A stretch of 64,000 nt of DNA from Magicicada septendecula (GCA_034769895.1 CM068369.1:149086574-149150573), one strand, 5' to 3'. Shown: positions 9,364 through 21,257, counted from the stretch's first letter. The notes: generated by a model from the sequence alone, not told the origin. Numbers and translations: made by a program.

Positions 9364-12100
9364 GCTAATTTATTAGAAGTAATGTAATTAATATTAGCCT
9401 ACATGTAAAATGATGTTTATAAAATTAGAGTCGAATATTTTAATCGTTAATGAAAATAGAGGTGTTATATTTACAAATAGCAGCTGATAAAATATGCAAA
9501 CGTTGATATTACAAGAGGCAACTGACTACAATAAAGGTTGAATATTACTGTCGCAACTCCAAATGAGCCTTCTTTATGTGTACTAGCAATGGCGCGGCGT
9601 CTCAAAGAGAAATTATTTCTCTGATCTGCTGTTACTGAGGGTTGATTACACTCCACAAAGAGGCTGTGTGCCGTATAGACCTACACTCCGCAGTACACAA
9701 ATAGTGGTAAACGAACGGACAAGCGTATTCAACTAGCTAGCTTTGAAAACAACAATCTATTATATTACGAATCGTAATAAAATTTTCGTGTGTCTATAAA
9801 TTCAAAAAAACTCGTTTGAAACAATAAACCTTGTTATTTGTTATGATTTAAAAAGTTTATCTTATGTTTTATTGTTTTATGTGTTAGAGGTAATTTTATT
9901 GTATGCCTACACTTTTACGTAAAGTGTCAGTGAAAGTTACAACAGTTATTTAACTTAAAAATGAATCAGTTTTCGAAAGAATTTTAAATTTTAGTTAAAA
10001 ATGTCAACCAAGAATATATTATTATTAATATTAATATGTAAGTACACATGCTTCTCCGGAATTTTTTTTATACAAATTTCATAAATGCGAAATTAAAGTT
10101 GTTAATAGACTTTTATAATAAAACAACTATTATAGTTAAAATAATATTATAGTTAGTGCAATATGACAGTTGAACCTTCCATAAATTCAAATGCTATTTG
10201 TACGCGTATTTGTTAAATATACGTCGATCATTTTCCAGCATAGCGGGAAGTCAATATTATCCTTTTATTTCAATAAATTACACCAGTTCATTCAGTAAAA
10301 GCATATATTGTTAGTTTAACAATCTTTCTGTACGTCAGGAATACACTAGCCTTAACAGGGTACAGAGTACAGGGTAGCCTTAACGCATCATACAGTGTAC
10401 TGCATTAAATGAGAAGTAATGTTCTCAGTTCTACACGATGCATCCCATAATTATAATATTGTACTACGGACTGAACAATTCCATTTAGCCTTCAATTTAA
10501 TTTTACTTTTAATCAGTTTTGTAATATTATTCAATAGATAATTTACTTATTTTAAAAACTTTTTGAGAACTAAAAAGTTATATATTACACAATAAAAAAA
10601 GTTACTAAAACATAAAAGTATTAAAACGATGCCACTCTGACTACACCAGTTTCAAACTTACGTATAGGCTCATTAGATCACACACACACCCATACACTTA
10701 GCGCTGTTGTGCTTATGTAATGAAGAAAATTGAACTCTTATTAAACAGTTACTGTCTAAATGACGAAGTTTAAACATAAAATTTAACAGAGAATGCGATG
10801 TTCAAAGTTTAATGACACGACAATAACAAATTTAATATTTCACGTGAAAATGGGACACTTACTATTATAGCGTCAAAGAAATAAATAACTTTCAACCTAA
10901 TTTCATCTCCGTTCATTTAATTCAAATTATTTTAAAAATTCAATCTACCTCCCGTTTTCTCGGAAGTACGCAAGTACAGGTTTCTCTCAGTATACGGATA
11001 TAACATGACTTATCTCTCAGTGTGTAGTACGTGATAAGAAAATGTTTGAACTTTTAATATTTCATTATTTCTTGCCCTATTTAAAAATGTTATGCTCAAT
11101 AAAAATTAAGCTCTCTACGTTTTTTGACAATAATTTCTCTTCACCTGAAAGTCTAATATCATATAGAGTTTCCGCTTACCCAACTCATGATGAAAGTTTG
11201 GAAAGAAGCGAGCGACAGTTATGATAGTGAGCCACTCAACACTCACTTGAGCCATTCGGGGACAGAGTTTGTTTTTGTTATCAACTCCGCCCTCAGTTAT
11301 ACGGTCCTTTGTACGCAGCCAGCTCAACGAAAGCCTGCGTACATTTTCTCTCTCTTGAATTTTATCTCGTTTTTAAACAGACATTCGTATACCTGAATAC
11401 GATGTTTATATTTTACCGTGTGAAATACACACGTTTGTAAAGGATCCGGTGTGCACGAAGGAATATCGAAAGGACGAAAGGCAGCAAACAGCTTTTTTGT
11501 TAAAATACGCAAGGTATTTTAAAATTAACTAATTTTTCCGCCAGACAACTACAGTCTTGCAATAAAATGAAAAACAGCAACAATTTTACAAAACACAAGA
11601 AATAATATTTTTAAAATCATACAATTTTTTAAGCTGTTTCGTTCAAATAATAAAAACGTAAAAGTGATAATAATAATAATAAGAAGAAGAAGAAGAAGAA
11701 GAATTGTTACTACAATAATGGTAATGAAAGTAATTCTAATAACACAAACATTTTTTTAACATCTTTACATTATTATTATTACTAATTTTATCAATAATAA
11801 TAATAATTAACAACAATGGAAGATTGTCTTTAATGTGTTTAAGTCTGTGTAAAACATTGACTGCATGACACAGCGCAAGAAAGTCTTTATGCCTTTGTGA
11901 CCAAGTGCGATCCCCATTTGCCTGACCTGACAGTCAGACATTAAAAATGTCACTTGACAAGACGTGTTGTACACTTGAAACAATAATTACCAATTATTGT
12001 GCGTGTGTATTATGTGTGATACTTATATCACAAATAATTTATTTGATATCGCTCTTATAATTATTTATAAACTTTCACTGCTCATATGAACAGTTTTACT
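9364..12100. other. No gene seen; AT-rich
   Basis: Frames up to about 70 codons exist at 11042-11512 on both strands but overlap each other and show no family motif. A small (ATA)n/(AAG)n tract lies at 11666-11703. Nothing else supportable. Confidence 0.5.
11666..11703. repeat. (ATA)n-(AAG)n compound microsatellite
   Basis: About five ATA units run into seven AAG units. Confidence 0.9.
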
Positions 12101-12112
12101 TATCTAATGGTC

Positions 12113-12205
12113 TGTTACTAAATTTGTCTGTAATGTATAGGTATAAGTTTTATAAATACTGTATACGTTTAAGTGTATTGGCTGTATAAGTTAATTGTAA
12201 ATACA
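12113..12205 (+). repeat. Dispersed repeat S, copy 1
   Basis: About 90 bp resembling 19128-19222 at roughly four positions in five (shared blocks AAGTTTTATAAATA and ATTGTAAATAC). Followed by a (TG)n tract at 12219-12256. Family not identified. Confidence 0.6.
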
Positions 12206-12214
12206 GTATCTGTA

Positions 12215-12218
<4 letters not shown>

Positions 12219-12256
<38 letters not shown>
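12219..12256. repeat. (TG)n microsatellite
   Basis: About 19 TG units directly after repeat S copy 1. Confidence 0.95.
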
Positions 12257-12259
<3 letters not shown>

Positions 12260-12304
12260 ATTTAATAATACTTGGTAAATATTTACTAAAAATTACTCAT
12301 GTGT

Positions 12305-12446
12305 GTATAATAAACAAAACTTTTCTTACATTAATATATTTTGTATTTTTTTAGTATTGCAGTTTTGTGATAGTTTAAAGTATCGAAACATTGTACTACT
12401 CAAAAAATACAAAATATATTCTTTTAAGAAAAGTTTTATTTATTAC
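12305..12446. repeat. Imperfect inverted repeat, about 45-bp arms
   Basis: Left arm 12305-12352 and right arm 12402-12446 pair over ACTTTTCTTA and TATATTTTGTATTTTTT with a few mismatches and small gaps. The right arm ends exactly at the Helitron boundary at 12446. Confidence 0.7.
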
Positions 12447-13595
12447 TAGCTGGATACCCGTGCTTCGCTACAGTGATTATCAGAAAAGAGAATGTACAAT
12501 CAGAATATAGAAATAGGTCATTTCTAAGCTTAGATACTATTATCTAGGGTAGTATTTTGAAACTAAGAGACACTATTTAAGCTAGTTCAATTGAAGATGA
12601 TCAACCTTGAAAATGATCAATTTGATCAAGCTCGATCAATCAATTATTAAAGCTTGAAAATTAATGAGTTATCAAACATTACGCCGCATTGTTTAGTTAA
12701 AGAGGGTAAGCTAAGTTTCTATTAGAGATTAAGACAGTCCTTTATTGTAAGTCTAACAACAATAAAATAGATGGGCTTAAGCCCTTTGACCCCACCACCA
12801 CCCCTGGTTTTTGGTATACGCAATAACTTGCTTAGCATATTCTCTCTGTTGCTCCCTCAGATTAAGTGCTCAGGACCTCCCTGTAAACAACATTCCTGGT
12901 CTTGCTCTCTGGCTGAAGGATTACCAGGCTGTCAGGTGAAAAGACTCTGGAGAACGACACGTACAACTGGCCATGGGAGAAACAGTCACTCCTCAGATCC
13001 ACACCAGTCACTATCAAACTCTGCCCTGTGCCTTATTGATGGTCATGGCGTCCTGCAGGAAGGATACAACTAAAAAAGCGGCATTATCAGTGTTGCGGTC
13101 TCGCGTTTTCTCGCGGATAGGCGTTAAGGCTTTCGAAACTCTTTCTTAGTGAGCAACCAGAAGCCAAGAGGAATATATGGCCGAACTTAGAACTCAAAAT
13201 ATACTCACAACACCATATAGCAAGGAATACAGGGGGAAATGGTGAATTGTTTCGCGATTAGTTTCGCGCCTCTTCGTGGCTACTGGGTAGATAAAAAAAA
13301 TACAATTTTAGTAACTCCCCAAAAGCCTAAAGGAAAGTAAAAAAATAAACACTATACTTCCAGGAAGCGTAAAGTTGAAAAAAATCTGCATTATAGGTGT
13401 CACGGTTTTTAGCGGTTTTTGGCGTTTTTTCGCTGTTAGCCGTTAACGTTTTCAAAACCCTTTCTTAGCGAGCACCTAGAATCCAAATGGAACATACGTG
13501 CCGAATTTCAAGTTTGTAGGCTTTATAGTTATGGAGATTTCGTGATGAGTGAGTTTATGAATAAGTGAGTGGTATTTCGCTTTTATATATATAGA
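12446..13595 (-). mobile_element. Helitron copy A
   Basis: Read on the minus strand the element begins TCTATATATATAAAAGCGAA (from 13595) and ends GGGTATCCAGCTAG at 12446, with A and T at the outer flanks. TC start, CTAG end, and insertion between A and T are the Helitron hallmarks. Next to the CTAG end there is a short hairpin around the loop GAA (CTGT-A-GC GAA GCACGG with one bulged A), the usual Helitron 3' structure. It contains a remnant of the helicase at 12862-13080. The region nearer 13100-13590 repeats the 5'-terminal sequence found in copies B and C; within copy A two related segments suggest an internal partial duplication. Confidence 0.85.
12862..13050 (-). pseudogene. Helitron helicase, C-terminal fragment
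   Basis: Minus-strand translation gives DAMTINKAQG, then after a one-base frameshift SLIVTGVDLRSDCFSHGQLY, VSFSRVFSPDSLVILQPE and a stop at 12862-12864. The order AMTINKAQG ... CFSHGQLYV..SRV is the C-terminal motif set (around motifs V and VI) of the Pif1-family helicase domain in the Rep/helicase protein of Helitrons. Only about 70 residues remain; the Rep nuclease and the upstream ATPase motifs are absent. The fragment shares strand with the Helitron ends, so it belongs to this element. A frameshift and truncation make it non-functional. Confidence 0.88.
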
Positions 13596-13602
13596 TATAG
13601 AT

Positions 13603-14136
13603 AGGCCTACAGGTGCTGTGTTTCACCAGCATTGAACCATTTGTAGTACAATCGAAACAGGATTTATTTGGTTTGCTTGAACGTTTTTCATATGGAACTA
13701 GCCAAAGAGTATCTCCGTACGCTTTTCGGAATATATGTGCCGAATGTAGAACTCAAAATAAACCCTCAACGCCACATAGCAAAGAATAGAGGGACAGGTT
13801 GAACTGTGTCGCGATTATTTTCGCTACTCCTCGTGGTTATAGGTTAGATGAAAAATATTCTGGTTTGTAACTCACCAAGTAAAAAAATAAACATTAGACT
13901 TCCAGGAAGTGTAAAGTTGAAAAAATTCTGCATTATAGGTGTCACGGGTTTTAGCGGTTTTTCGCGTTTTTTCGCGGTTAGGCGTTAAAGTTTTCAAACC
14001 CCTTTCTCAGCGAGCACCTAGAACCCAAGAGGAACATACGAGCCGAATTTCAAGTTTGTAGGCTTTATAGTTATGGAGATTTCGTGATGAGTGTGTGTAT
14101 GGATAAGTGAGTTATATTTCGCTTTTATATATATAG
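13603..14136 (-). mobile_element. Helitron copy B, 5' part only
   Basis: Minus-strand start near 14136 (CTATATATATAAAAGCGAAA) matches copy A; the body matches copy C throughout. It lacks the CTAG end and helicase, and stops near the left boundary at a TATAGATATAGATAGG stretch that copy C also has. It abuts copy A directly. Confidence 0.75.
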
Positions 14137-14139
14137 TAC

Positions 14140-14898
14140 AACGCTACCTTTTATCTAACACTCTTATCTAATATTTTGAATGATAGATAAAACGTTACTT
14201 ACCCGTGAGATTACTTTACCTGGGCGCCAGAACAAATCCCAGATACTAATGACACGGTTCCAGCTTAGCTCAGAGCATAGAGACACAAATTTCTCAGGAT
14301 TCGTTCAGTGATTGTGGATTCAAGGGGAATCGTTACAAATAACTCTTTAAAATTGGCTTGATTATGTTTAATTAATGTTTTAATTATTTTTAAACTTCTT
14401 GAAAATGTTAATTGTAGGATTTATTGCTACCCTAACACTTATAATTAACGAGTGTGTGTGAAAAGTAAAGATTTTGACGTTCAAACGACCTATTGCTCTT
14501 ATCCGGTTGAATTAAGAGATTGATATCTTCCAACCAGTGCTAAAGAACAGGTCTACAATAATTTGTACGTCCAATACTACACCTCACTTTCCATTCTACA
14601 CTCCTATTCTATATTATGACTAATCTTACACATTACATACAAAGTGTGTGTCCTTAGTGTCTTTTAAAAATTGTTTATTGGTTTTATTATTTGTTTAGTG
14701 CTTATTTCATTGATCAATGAATCTATTTCTTACTGTTTGATGCGTCGATCGAAGATAGGAATCCGTAGAGGTCCTCCTTTTGATGGTTTAGCACAGAAGA
14801 AAAGATGTTGATCAATCCGGTAGAAAGATGCTCTGGCAATTACAGATGCTGTAGCACGCTGTAGCTCAGGTCACTTCACGGCTGATTAATAAATAAAT
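14140..14898. other. No gene seen
   Basis: AT-rich spacer between Helitron copy B and the PLE inverted dimer. No motif recognised. Confidence 0.45.
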
Positions 14899-14969
14899 TA
14901 AATATCACTATAATATTGACGACTCGGAACACTAAGTTTTTTATAAGTAAAAACGTAAAGTTTTACCTT

Positions 14970-15016
14970 ACAGCCTAAACCGGCTTTCACCTGTAGAAGG
15001 CTTCATCAGAGGCTGT
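14970..15016 (-). ncRNA. Hammerhead ribozyme motif, PLE left arm
   Basis: Minus strand order: ACAGCCT (stem I), CTGATGA core, AGCCTTCTACAGGT (stem II, GCCT with AGGT), GAAA core, GCCGGTTT (short palindromic stem III and cleavage site after the last T), AGGCTGT (stem I, perfect 7-bp complement of ACAGCCT). Core and stem I are complete. Confidence 0.72.
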
Positions 15017-15075
15017 CGTTAGTAGCGCTGTTCGTCTTGTTGTTGGTGACGAGATAGTTTTTCGAAAGATCGAAG

Positions 15076-15175
<100 letters not shown>

Positions 15176-15289
15176 TGAGATGTGTTCGAATAATGCGTGC
15201 GATTTGAATTGTGTCTGTTCGTTTAGGATGTCGTTTTTATTTGTTTTTGTGTGTTTGTATATTTCTAATTGTTCTAGAGTGTCTAGTTT

Positions 15290-15989
15290 TCAGCCTTTTG
15301 TGTGTACGTGTAGTATGTTCATGTTATTGTCGATGTTTTTATATGTGTGGTTTGCTTCAATGAGGTGGTTTGCGAAGGTAGATTCTGTAGTGGTGTGGAG
15401 TGCTTTTGTGTGTTCAATGTATCTCTGTTTGAAGCTACGTCCTGTCTGGCCTATGTAGAATTTATTACAATTTGAACAATTTAGCTTATATACACCGGGT
15501 AGATCGAATTTGTTTTGTGCTTTGGGCATGCGTTTTGATAGTGTTTGTTCTGTTTTGTTAGTAGTTTTGAAAGCGATTCTGTATCCTGCTTTTTTGAATT
15601 TGTGGGCGATTTTTTCTGTTTGTTTGTTGATGTATGTTAGTGTTATGAATTTGTTGTTTTCTGTCTTTGTCTGTTGTTTGTTTTGTGTTTTGTGTAGGAG
15701 TTTACTGACTATTGTTCTGTCATAACCGTTAGATTCTGCTAGATATTTTATCGTGTTTAGTTCGTCTTTGTAGTCTATTTCATCTAAGGGGATGTTGTTA
15801 AGTCTATGTATCATGGTTCTAAAAGCAGCTAGTTTGTGTTGTATTGGGTGATTGGAGGTGTTGTGTATTAGTGTGTCAGTTGTAGTTGGTTTTCTGTATA
15901 TACTGAATTTGTGCCTGTGTTCTAGTTTTGTGATGGAGAGGTCTAAGAAGTTTATGGTATTGTTGTGTTCGTATTCGGCAGTGAAGGTA
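15290..15989 (-). pseudogene. PLE reverse transcriptase C-terminus and GIY-YIG endonuclease (left arm)
   Basis: The frame is open from the centre of the dimer at 15989 to the stop at about 15290. It starts in the RT: NNTINFLDLSITKLEHRHKF, SIYRKPTTTDTLIHNTSNHP, IQHKLAAFRTMIHRLNNIPL, the conserved thumb-side blocks of Penelope-type RT. A linker of about 90 residues follows, then VYKLNCSNCNKFYIGQTGRS (GIY-YIG core), FKQRYIEHTKALHT and TFANHLIEANHTY. After the TGA stop the next codons still read as family sequence (LDTLEQLEIYKHTKTNKNDI), so the stop is a mutation and not the natural end. The 5' two thirds of the RT, including the catalytic Asp pair, are absent. Confidence 0.9.
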
Positions 15990-16034
15990 ACACACTAATA
16001 CACAACACCTCCAATCACCCAATACAACACAAAC

Positions 16035-16640
16035 TAGCTGCTTTTAGAACCATGGTACATAGACTTAACAACATCCCCTTAGATGAAATAGACTACAAAG
16101 ACGAACTAAACACGATATAATATCTATCAGAATCTAACGGTTATGACAGAACAATAGTCAGTAAACTCCTACACAAAACACAAAACAAACAACAGACAAA
16201 GACAGAAAACAACAAATTCATAACACTAACATACATCAACAAACAAACAGAAAAAATCGCCCACAAATTCAAAAAAGCAGGATACAGAATCGCTTTCAAA
16301 ACTACTAACAAAACAGAACACACACTATCAAAACGCATGCCCAAAGCACAAAACAAATTCGATCTACCCGGTGTATATAAGCTAAATTGTTCAAATTGTA
16401 ATAAATTCTACATAGGCCAGACAGGACGTAGCTTCAAACAGAGATACATTGAACACACAAAAGCACTCCACACCACTACAGAATCTACCTTCGCAAACCA
16501 CCTCATTGAAGCAAACCACACATATAAAAACATCGACAATAACATGAACATACTACACGTACACACAAAAGGCTGAAAACTAGACACTCTAGAACAATTA
16601 GAAATATACAAACACACAAAAACAAATAAAAACGACATCC
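16035..16640 (+). pseudogene. PLE linker and GIY-YIG endonuclease (right arm)
   Basis: Mirror copy of the left-arm frame. It encodes the same GIY-YIG core (NKFYIGQTGRS) from about 16380 and the same TGA after HVHTKG at 16574-16576. It has an extra stop near 16118 where the left arm reads through (ATAATATCT versus ATAAAATAT-type sequence), so the two arms have diverged a little. Truncated at its start by the dimer centre. Confidence 0.88.
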
Positions 16641-16761
16641 TAAACGAACAGACACAATTCAAATCGCACGCATTATTCGAACACATCTCACCACACACAC
16701 AGCTTCGATCTTTCGAAAAACTATCTCGTCACCAACAACAAGACGAACAGCGCTACTAACG

Positions 16762-16808
16762 ACAGCCTCTGATGAAGCCTTCTACAGGTGAAAGCCGGTT
16801 TAGGCTGT
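16762..16808 (+). ncRNA. Hammerhead ribozyme motif, PLE right arm
   Basis: Identical in sequence to the left-arm motif but on the plus strand: stem I 16762-16768 with 16802-16808, CTGATGA at 16769-16775, GAAA at 16790-16793, predicted cleavage after 16801. The pair therefore faces outward at both ends of the dimer. Confidence 0.72.
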
Positions 16809-16879
16809 AAGGTAAAACTTTACGTTTTTACTTATAAAAAACTTAGTGTTCCGAGTCGTCAATATTATAGTGATATTTA

Positions 16880-17744
16880 GTTAAGTAACGGACACGTCAT
16901 GGACAACGAAATCCAAGAATTTAAATAAATTAATTAATAATGTAATTAACTAATGTTGTTTTACACAGCGAGAGTTGTTGAACGGTACTAGTTCATCTTC
17001 ACTGCGGTCTACTTCTCGAATTTCGCACTTAAATACCGCTTTGCGTGATTGTAAAATTTCTGCACGTAATTTATACACGACTAGCGCATTGAAGATTCGA
17101 TCGAAGAGTAACGCTACCCCTCGATTTGAGTTGGTGTCTGTTTTAAATACGGGCTTCTGATTGGTTGTTCAAATAAATCATACGTTTTTCCAGTCTCGAC
17201 AATCTCGAACAGGTCGAGCAAACACCCCATGATAGGTTTGAAACGGCAGAGAATTTCTAGTTAAAATCGTACTTCCTGTGTTTGCAAATTGATTGATTTC
17301 AGGTATTTGCAAATGTTTTTTTTCAAAGGTCTGACCACAGAATATTGTTGCTTAGGACTTTATCTGTGTGTGTGTGAAAACACCTAATTCCTACGTAGTA
17401 TAATTCTCTTGTTATTCCTTTTGGCGTTCGTCTTCCGTATAACTTCTTCAATTGTTAATTATATTAACTGAGATTGCGGCTACTTATAAAGCTTTACTTG
17501 CTGAACACAATGCTGTTTTCAGAATTGCCCTATATTTATTAGTTTGGAAGTTATTGCAGGTTGAACTGATAATTTGAATTGAGTAAAGTTTCATGTTCGT
17601 ACCAGTAGCGGACGTCGCTGTTACGAGATTAGAGTGAGATGGCTGCGATTGTACGCTCTCTCTCTTGCTTACGCTGCTATACTCGTACAGTCTAACACTT
17701 TCATATAACGCTCAGATAGGACGCTAATATGAATCGTTATAATA
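16880..17744. other. No gene seen
   Basis: A 61-codon frame at 16975-17160 has no recognisable family. Otherwise featureless AT-rich sequence. Confidence 0.45.
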
Positions 17745-18314
17745 GATATAGATAGGCGTACATGTAGGTGGTGTGTTTCACCAGCATTGAACCATTTGTA
17801 GTACAATCGAAACAGATTGTATTTAGTTTGCATGAATGTTTTTCATATGCAATGACCAAAGAGTGTATCCGTGCCCTGTTCGGAATATATGTGCCGAACT
17901 TAGAACTCAAAATAAACCTTCAACGCCACATAGCAAGGAATAGAGGGACAGGTTGAACTGTGTCGCGATTATTTTCGCGCCTCCTCGTGGTTATAGGTTA
18001 GATGAAAATAATACTGGTTAGTACCTCCCCAAAAGCCTAAAGCAAAGGCTGTTTATGAAAAAATAAACATTAGACTTCCAGGAAGCGTATAGTTGAAAAA
18101 AGCTGCATTATCGATGTCACGGTTTTTAGCGGTTTTTCGCGTTTTTCGCGGTTAGGCGTTAAAGTTTTGAAAACCCTTTCTTAGCGAGCACTTAGAAGCC
18201 AAGAGGAACACACGTGCCGAATTTGAAGTTTGTAGGCTATACAGTTATGGAGATTTCTTGATGAGTGAGTGTATGAATAAGTGAGTGGTATTTCGCTTAT
18301 ATATAAAATATAGA
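17745..18314 (-). mobile_element. Helitron copy C, 5' part only
   Basis: Closely matches copy B over its whole length and copy A over the 5' part. Minus-strand start at 18314 is TCTATATTTTATATATAAGC, with T outside. It shares with copy B the left boundary stretch TAGATATAGATAGGC. No CTAG end and no helicase sequence. Confidence 0.78.
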
Positions 18315-18415
18315 TTAACATTAAAAAAGTATATACAAGAATAATGTGAGCAAATATGAATGTAATATATACGGTATACATAATAATATTGTATATAATA
18401 CAGTGTATATTAATG

Positions 18416-18440
18416 TTGTGTGTGTGGGCGCGCGCGCGCC
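18416..18440. repeat. Alternating TG/GC purine-pyrimidine tract
   Basis: TGTGTGTGGGCGCGCGCGCGCC; such alternation can adopt Z-DNA. Confidence 0.8.
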
Positions 18441-18444
18441 TGTT

Positions 18445-20550
18445 TAAGTAAAGTATTTACCTGATGTAAATATTTGAATTACAAACAAAATTGGTAAAAC
18501 ACGTTGAATTATTTTAATAAAAAAGTAAGTGGAAACGTGCTAGTGTACTGCAGAAAGCAGTTTATAAAATTAAGGAGTAATTATTAAATATATGACCATC
18601 GAGAAGAAATCAAATTAAAACTTTTATATTAAATTAATTCTACTTATATTTTTTAAATTGCAATGTTTATTTAATTCTCTTATTTGTTCAATAAACATAT
18701 GACTTCTAACTGAACAGCACTTAATTTTATACGGCGAAAGTAAAACTAAGTGCTTACCGTGCATTAAAAACTCACTGATGACATTTTATTTTTTATCACT
18801 TTCTATGTTTAACGTTGGCAACCCTTGGGAACTAAACATACGCATGGGGTATCTGTTGAAGAGGGTTAAGTCTATCCATCACCTGCAACTCATCTGCATC
18901 ACATCCGGCTTAAAATGAATACTGGTGCGTGCGGCTTTTTAATTCTGTTTGACTGATCGCTTCGTTTTATTTTGCCCCTCACACGTGGGGGATATAAAAC
19001 GTATTTTTACAATCCTGCACTGCACCTTCACTCTTGCATAAAAAGAATTTTAAAACCCTGGAAAAAATCTTAATTTTTTTTGGAGACATATTGCATGTTA
19101 CACGTTAAACTATATTTATGCAATGCTCTTACTAAAATTGTCTGAATTGTACAGGTTTAAGTTTTATAAATATTGTATAAGTTAAGTGCATTAACTGAAT
19201 AAGTTTATTGTAAATACGAAACACACACACGTATACACTAACACCTAGATTTAACTATAGTTTCGTTACTTTTCTTTTCACTCAAACTTCATATTAGGCA
19301 ACGAGATGTACGTGTTCTGCCATAAATAAAATAACAACTGTTTTTAAAATCAAATCAATTGGTATTCAGCTGCAACTTGTTTTTACTCATAAGATGATTC
19401 TCAAGTTTCATTGATTTTTTAGTTTAACGGGAAGCGCTTAAACGTAACAGTAGGCTATGTCTCCAATTGTGTGATACTTTTTAATTATTCAGTAATCCAA
19501 TATTGACAGTGATGCTCGGACCAACCCACACACTGCCCGCCTCCGTATTTAGACTACACTCGATTTCTGCCAATAGAGTTTAATAATGCCTACCGTCATT
19601 TTCCGCTCAACTCAACGGCAAACAAAGCAGTGTACAAATACAGAAATGGAGCCGATTAAACGTAGATTAGTAAACGAGTAAAACTCTTTTACAGCTATTC
19701 ATTGTATCCAATAATAAATGTTGAAAAGTGTTTAAGATAAATATACACCAATTGTTACATGCCTTTATATTATGTTCTTTTTATAAAGTTCTATGAAACA
19801 CAGTATCATGTTTAAACATCCTCAGACACGTACACAGAAAATAACGGTTGATAATTTTCAAGAGTAACCTGATATTTTATGACGTTCTCATATCTGTGAA
19901 TGAAATGCAATAGCTTACATAAGCATATCCCATTTTGATCTGAATTGTTTTGCGAAAAACAAGTGTAAATAAACAAACAATGGAGACCACTTCATACTTG
20001 CGGCTTGTTATTGCTCCAAGGCTCACTAAAATACTGTATGTGAATCGTGTAATTTTAGGCATTATGTCAGACAGATGCTATATGGTGACTTCATATCAAA
20101 CATAATACTCTATATACATATGTTAGTAATATATGTTAATAATATTTACGTAGAATATATGTTAGATTTAACATAATAATTGTTCTTTATTAAATTATAA
20201 AAAGTTCTGCAAATTTCAGTATTTTTGTTACGTATAAATACGAATGTATGAATACTTCAATTTCAGTGAGAAGTTATGTATATGTTATTTCTAAGTGCAG
20301 CAGTTACATTGCATACAGGTAGGAAAGATATTTAGATATTTCCATTTATCGCTTTTCTATTCCAGTTTACACAATTATAATACGTTTCTTCAGACGTTTC
20401 ACTGCATCAGAGGGTTTGCTTGAAGTCAAAGGAAGATTATACATATATACTAGCGGTCAGTCTGTCTTGCCTAAAAATTAAAATGTTCAATAATGTGTTT
20501 ATTAATAATATACACAAAATATTAATAACGTTTTTGAATTTAATGTTATC
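18445..20550. other. No gene seen; contains repeat S copy 2
   Basis: AT-rich. Only the 19128-19222 repeat and a hammerhead-like fragment near 20391-20412 stand out. Confidence 0.45.
19128..19222 (+). repeat. Dispersed repeat S, copy 2
   Basis: Similar to 12113-12205 in the same orientation. Followed by a short CA-rich stretch where copy 1 has a (TG)n tract. Confidence 0.6.
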
Positions 20551-20553
20551 AGT

Positions 20554-20779
20554 CGGGCTGTTAGGTCGTGGACCACAGTTGTCGTTATTGGCAAACGTTT
20601 CGGTCCTACCATCGTAGGCCATCATCTGCGTTTAAGTCGGCACGGTGTCCGCCAATTCACTTCAGAGATGAGGTAGAGAGGCGGACATCGTGCCAATGTA
20701 GACGCTGATTATGGCCTCCGGTGGTGGAGTCAAAACGTATGTCAATAACGACAAATGAAGGCCAAGGCCTAACAGCCCG
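20554..20779. repeat. 226-bp palindromic element with hammerhead-like arms
   Basis: Ends are CGGGCTGTTAGG and its exact complement; the arms pair imperfectly almost to the centre (about 20665), at roughly four in five positions. Each arm carries a degenerate hammerhead core: left arm on the minus strand CAGATGA (20622-20628), a stem II of CCTAC with GTAGG, then GAAACGTT; right arm on the plus strand CTGATTA (20705-20711), stem II CCTCC with GGAG, then AAAACGTA. Looks like two inverted PLE-type end sequences. Confidence 0.7.
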
Positions 20780-20884
20780 TCTGATAATAATAATTTCAAC
20801 AATGTTGAAGCCGGCCGTGAAAGCTTAAGAACATGCATTATTAACGTTTGTTATTAATACCCTTGTTAACAATAATATAGACAT

Positions 20885-21257
20885 AGTAGGCACCTTTGAA
20901 AGGAAAATCCTCAGACGCATTATATGCCCAATACAAGAAAATGGCTCATGGAGACTGAGATACAACAACGAACTTTATCAAATATATAAAGAGATACCAG
21001 TCTCAAAATTTATAAGAATACAAAGACTGCGTTGGGCCGGACATGTTATGAGAATGGAGGATGGCAGGAACCCCAAGAGGGCTTTGCTGGGTACATGGGA
21101 TGGAACGAGACCTAGAGGTAGACCGAGGAAGAGGTGGGAAGATGGCGTTGCAGAGGACGCGAGAGACGTGGGGATAAGAAACTAGAGGAGGGTTGCAGTG
21201 GATAGAGTGGATTGGAGGCGGAGATTGGTGGAGGCCAGGGCCCGACTTGGGCTGTAG
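20885..21257 (+). pseudogene. LINE (non-LTR retrotransposon) C-terminal fragment
   Basis: Plus-strand frame gives FERKILRRIICPIQENGSWR, then QRLRWAGHVMRMEDGRNPKR, GTRPRGRPRKRWEDGVAEDA and, after an in-frame TAG, WRRRLVEARARLGL with the natural stop at 21255-21257. The blocks RLRWAGHV.RM and GRP..RW.D are the extreme C-terminus of RT polyproteins in a widespread animal LINE group (RTE-like in general form). Catalytic RT and endonuclease parts are absent: a 5'-truncated copy. It ends in GCTGTAGCGCCA followed by a short GGA-repeat tail. Confidence 0.85.
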
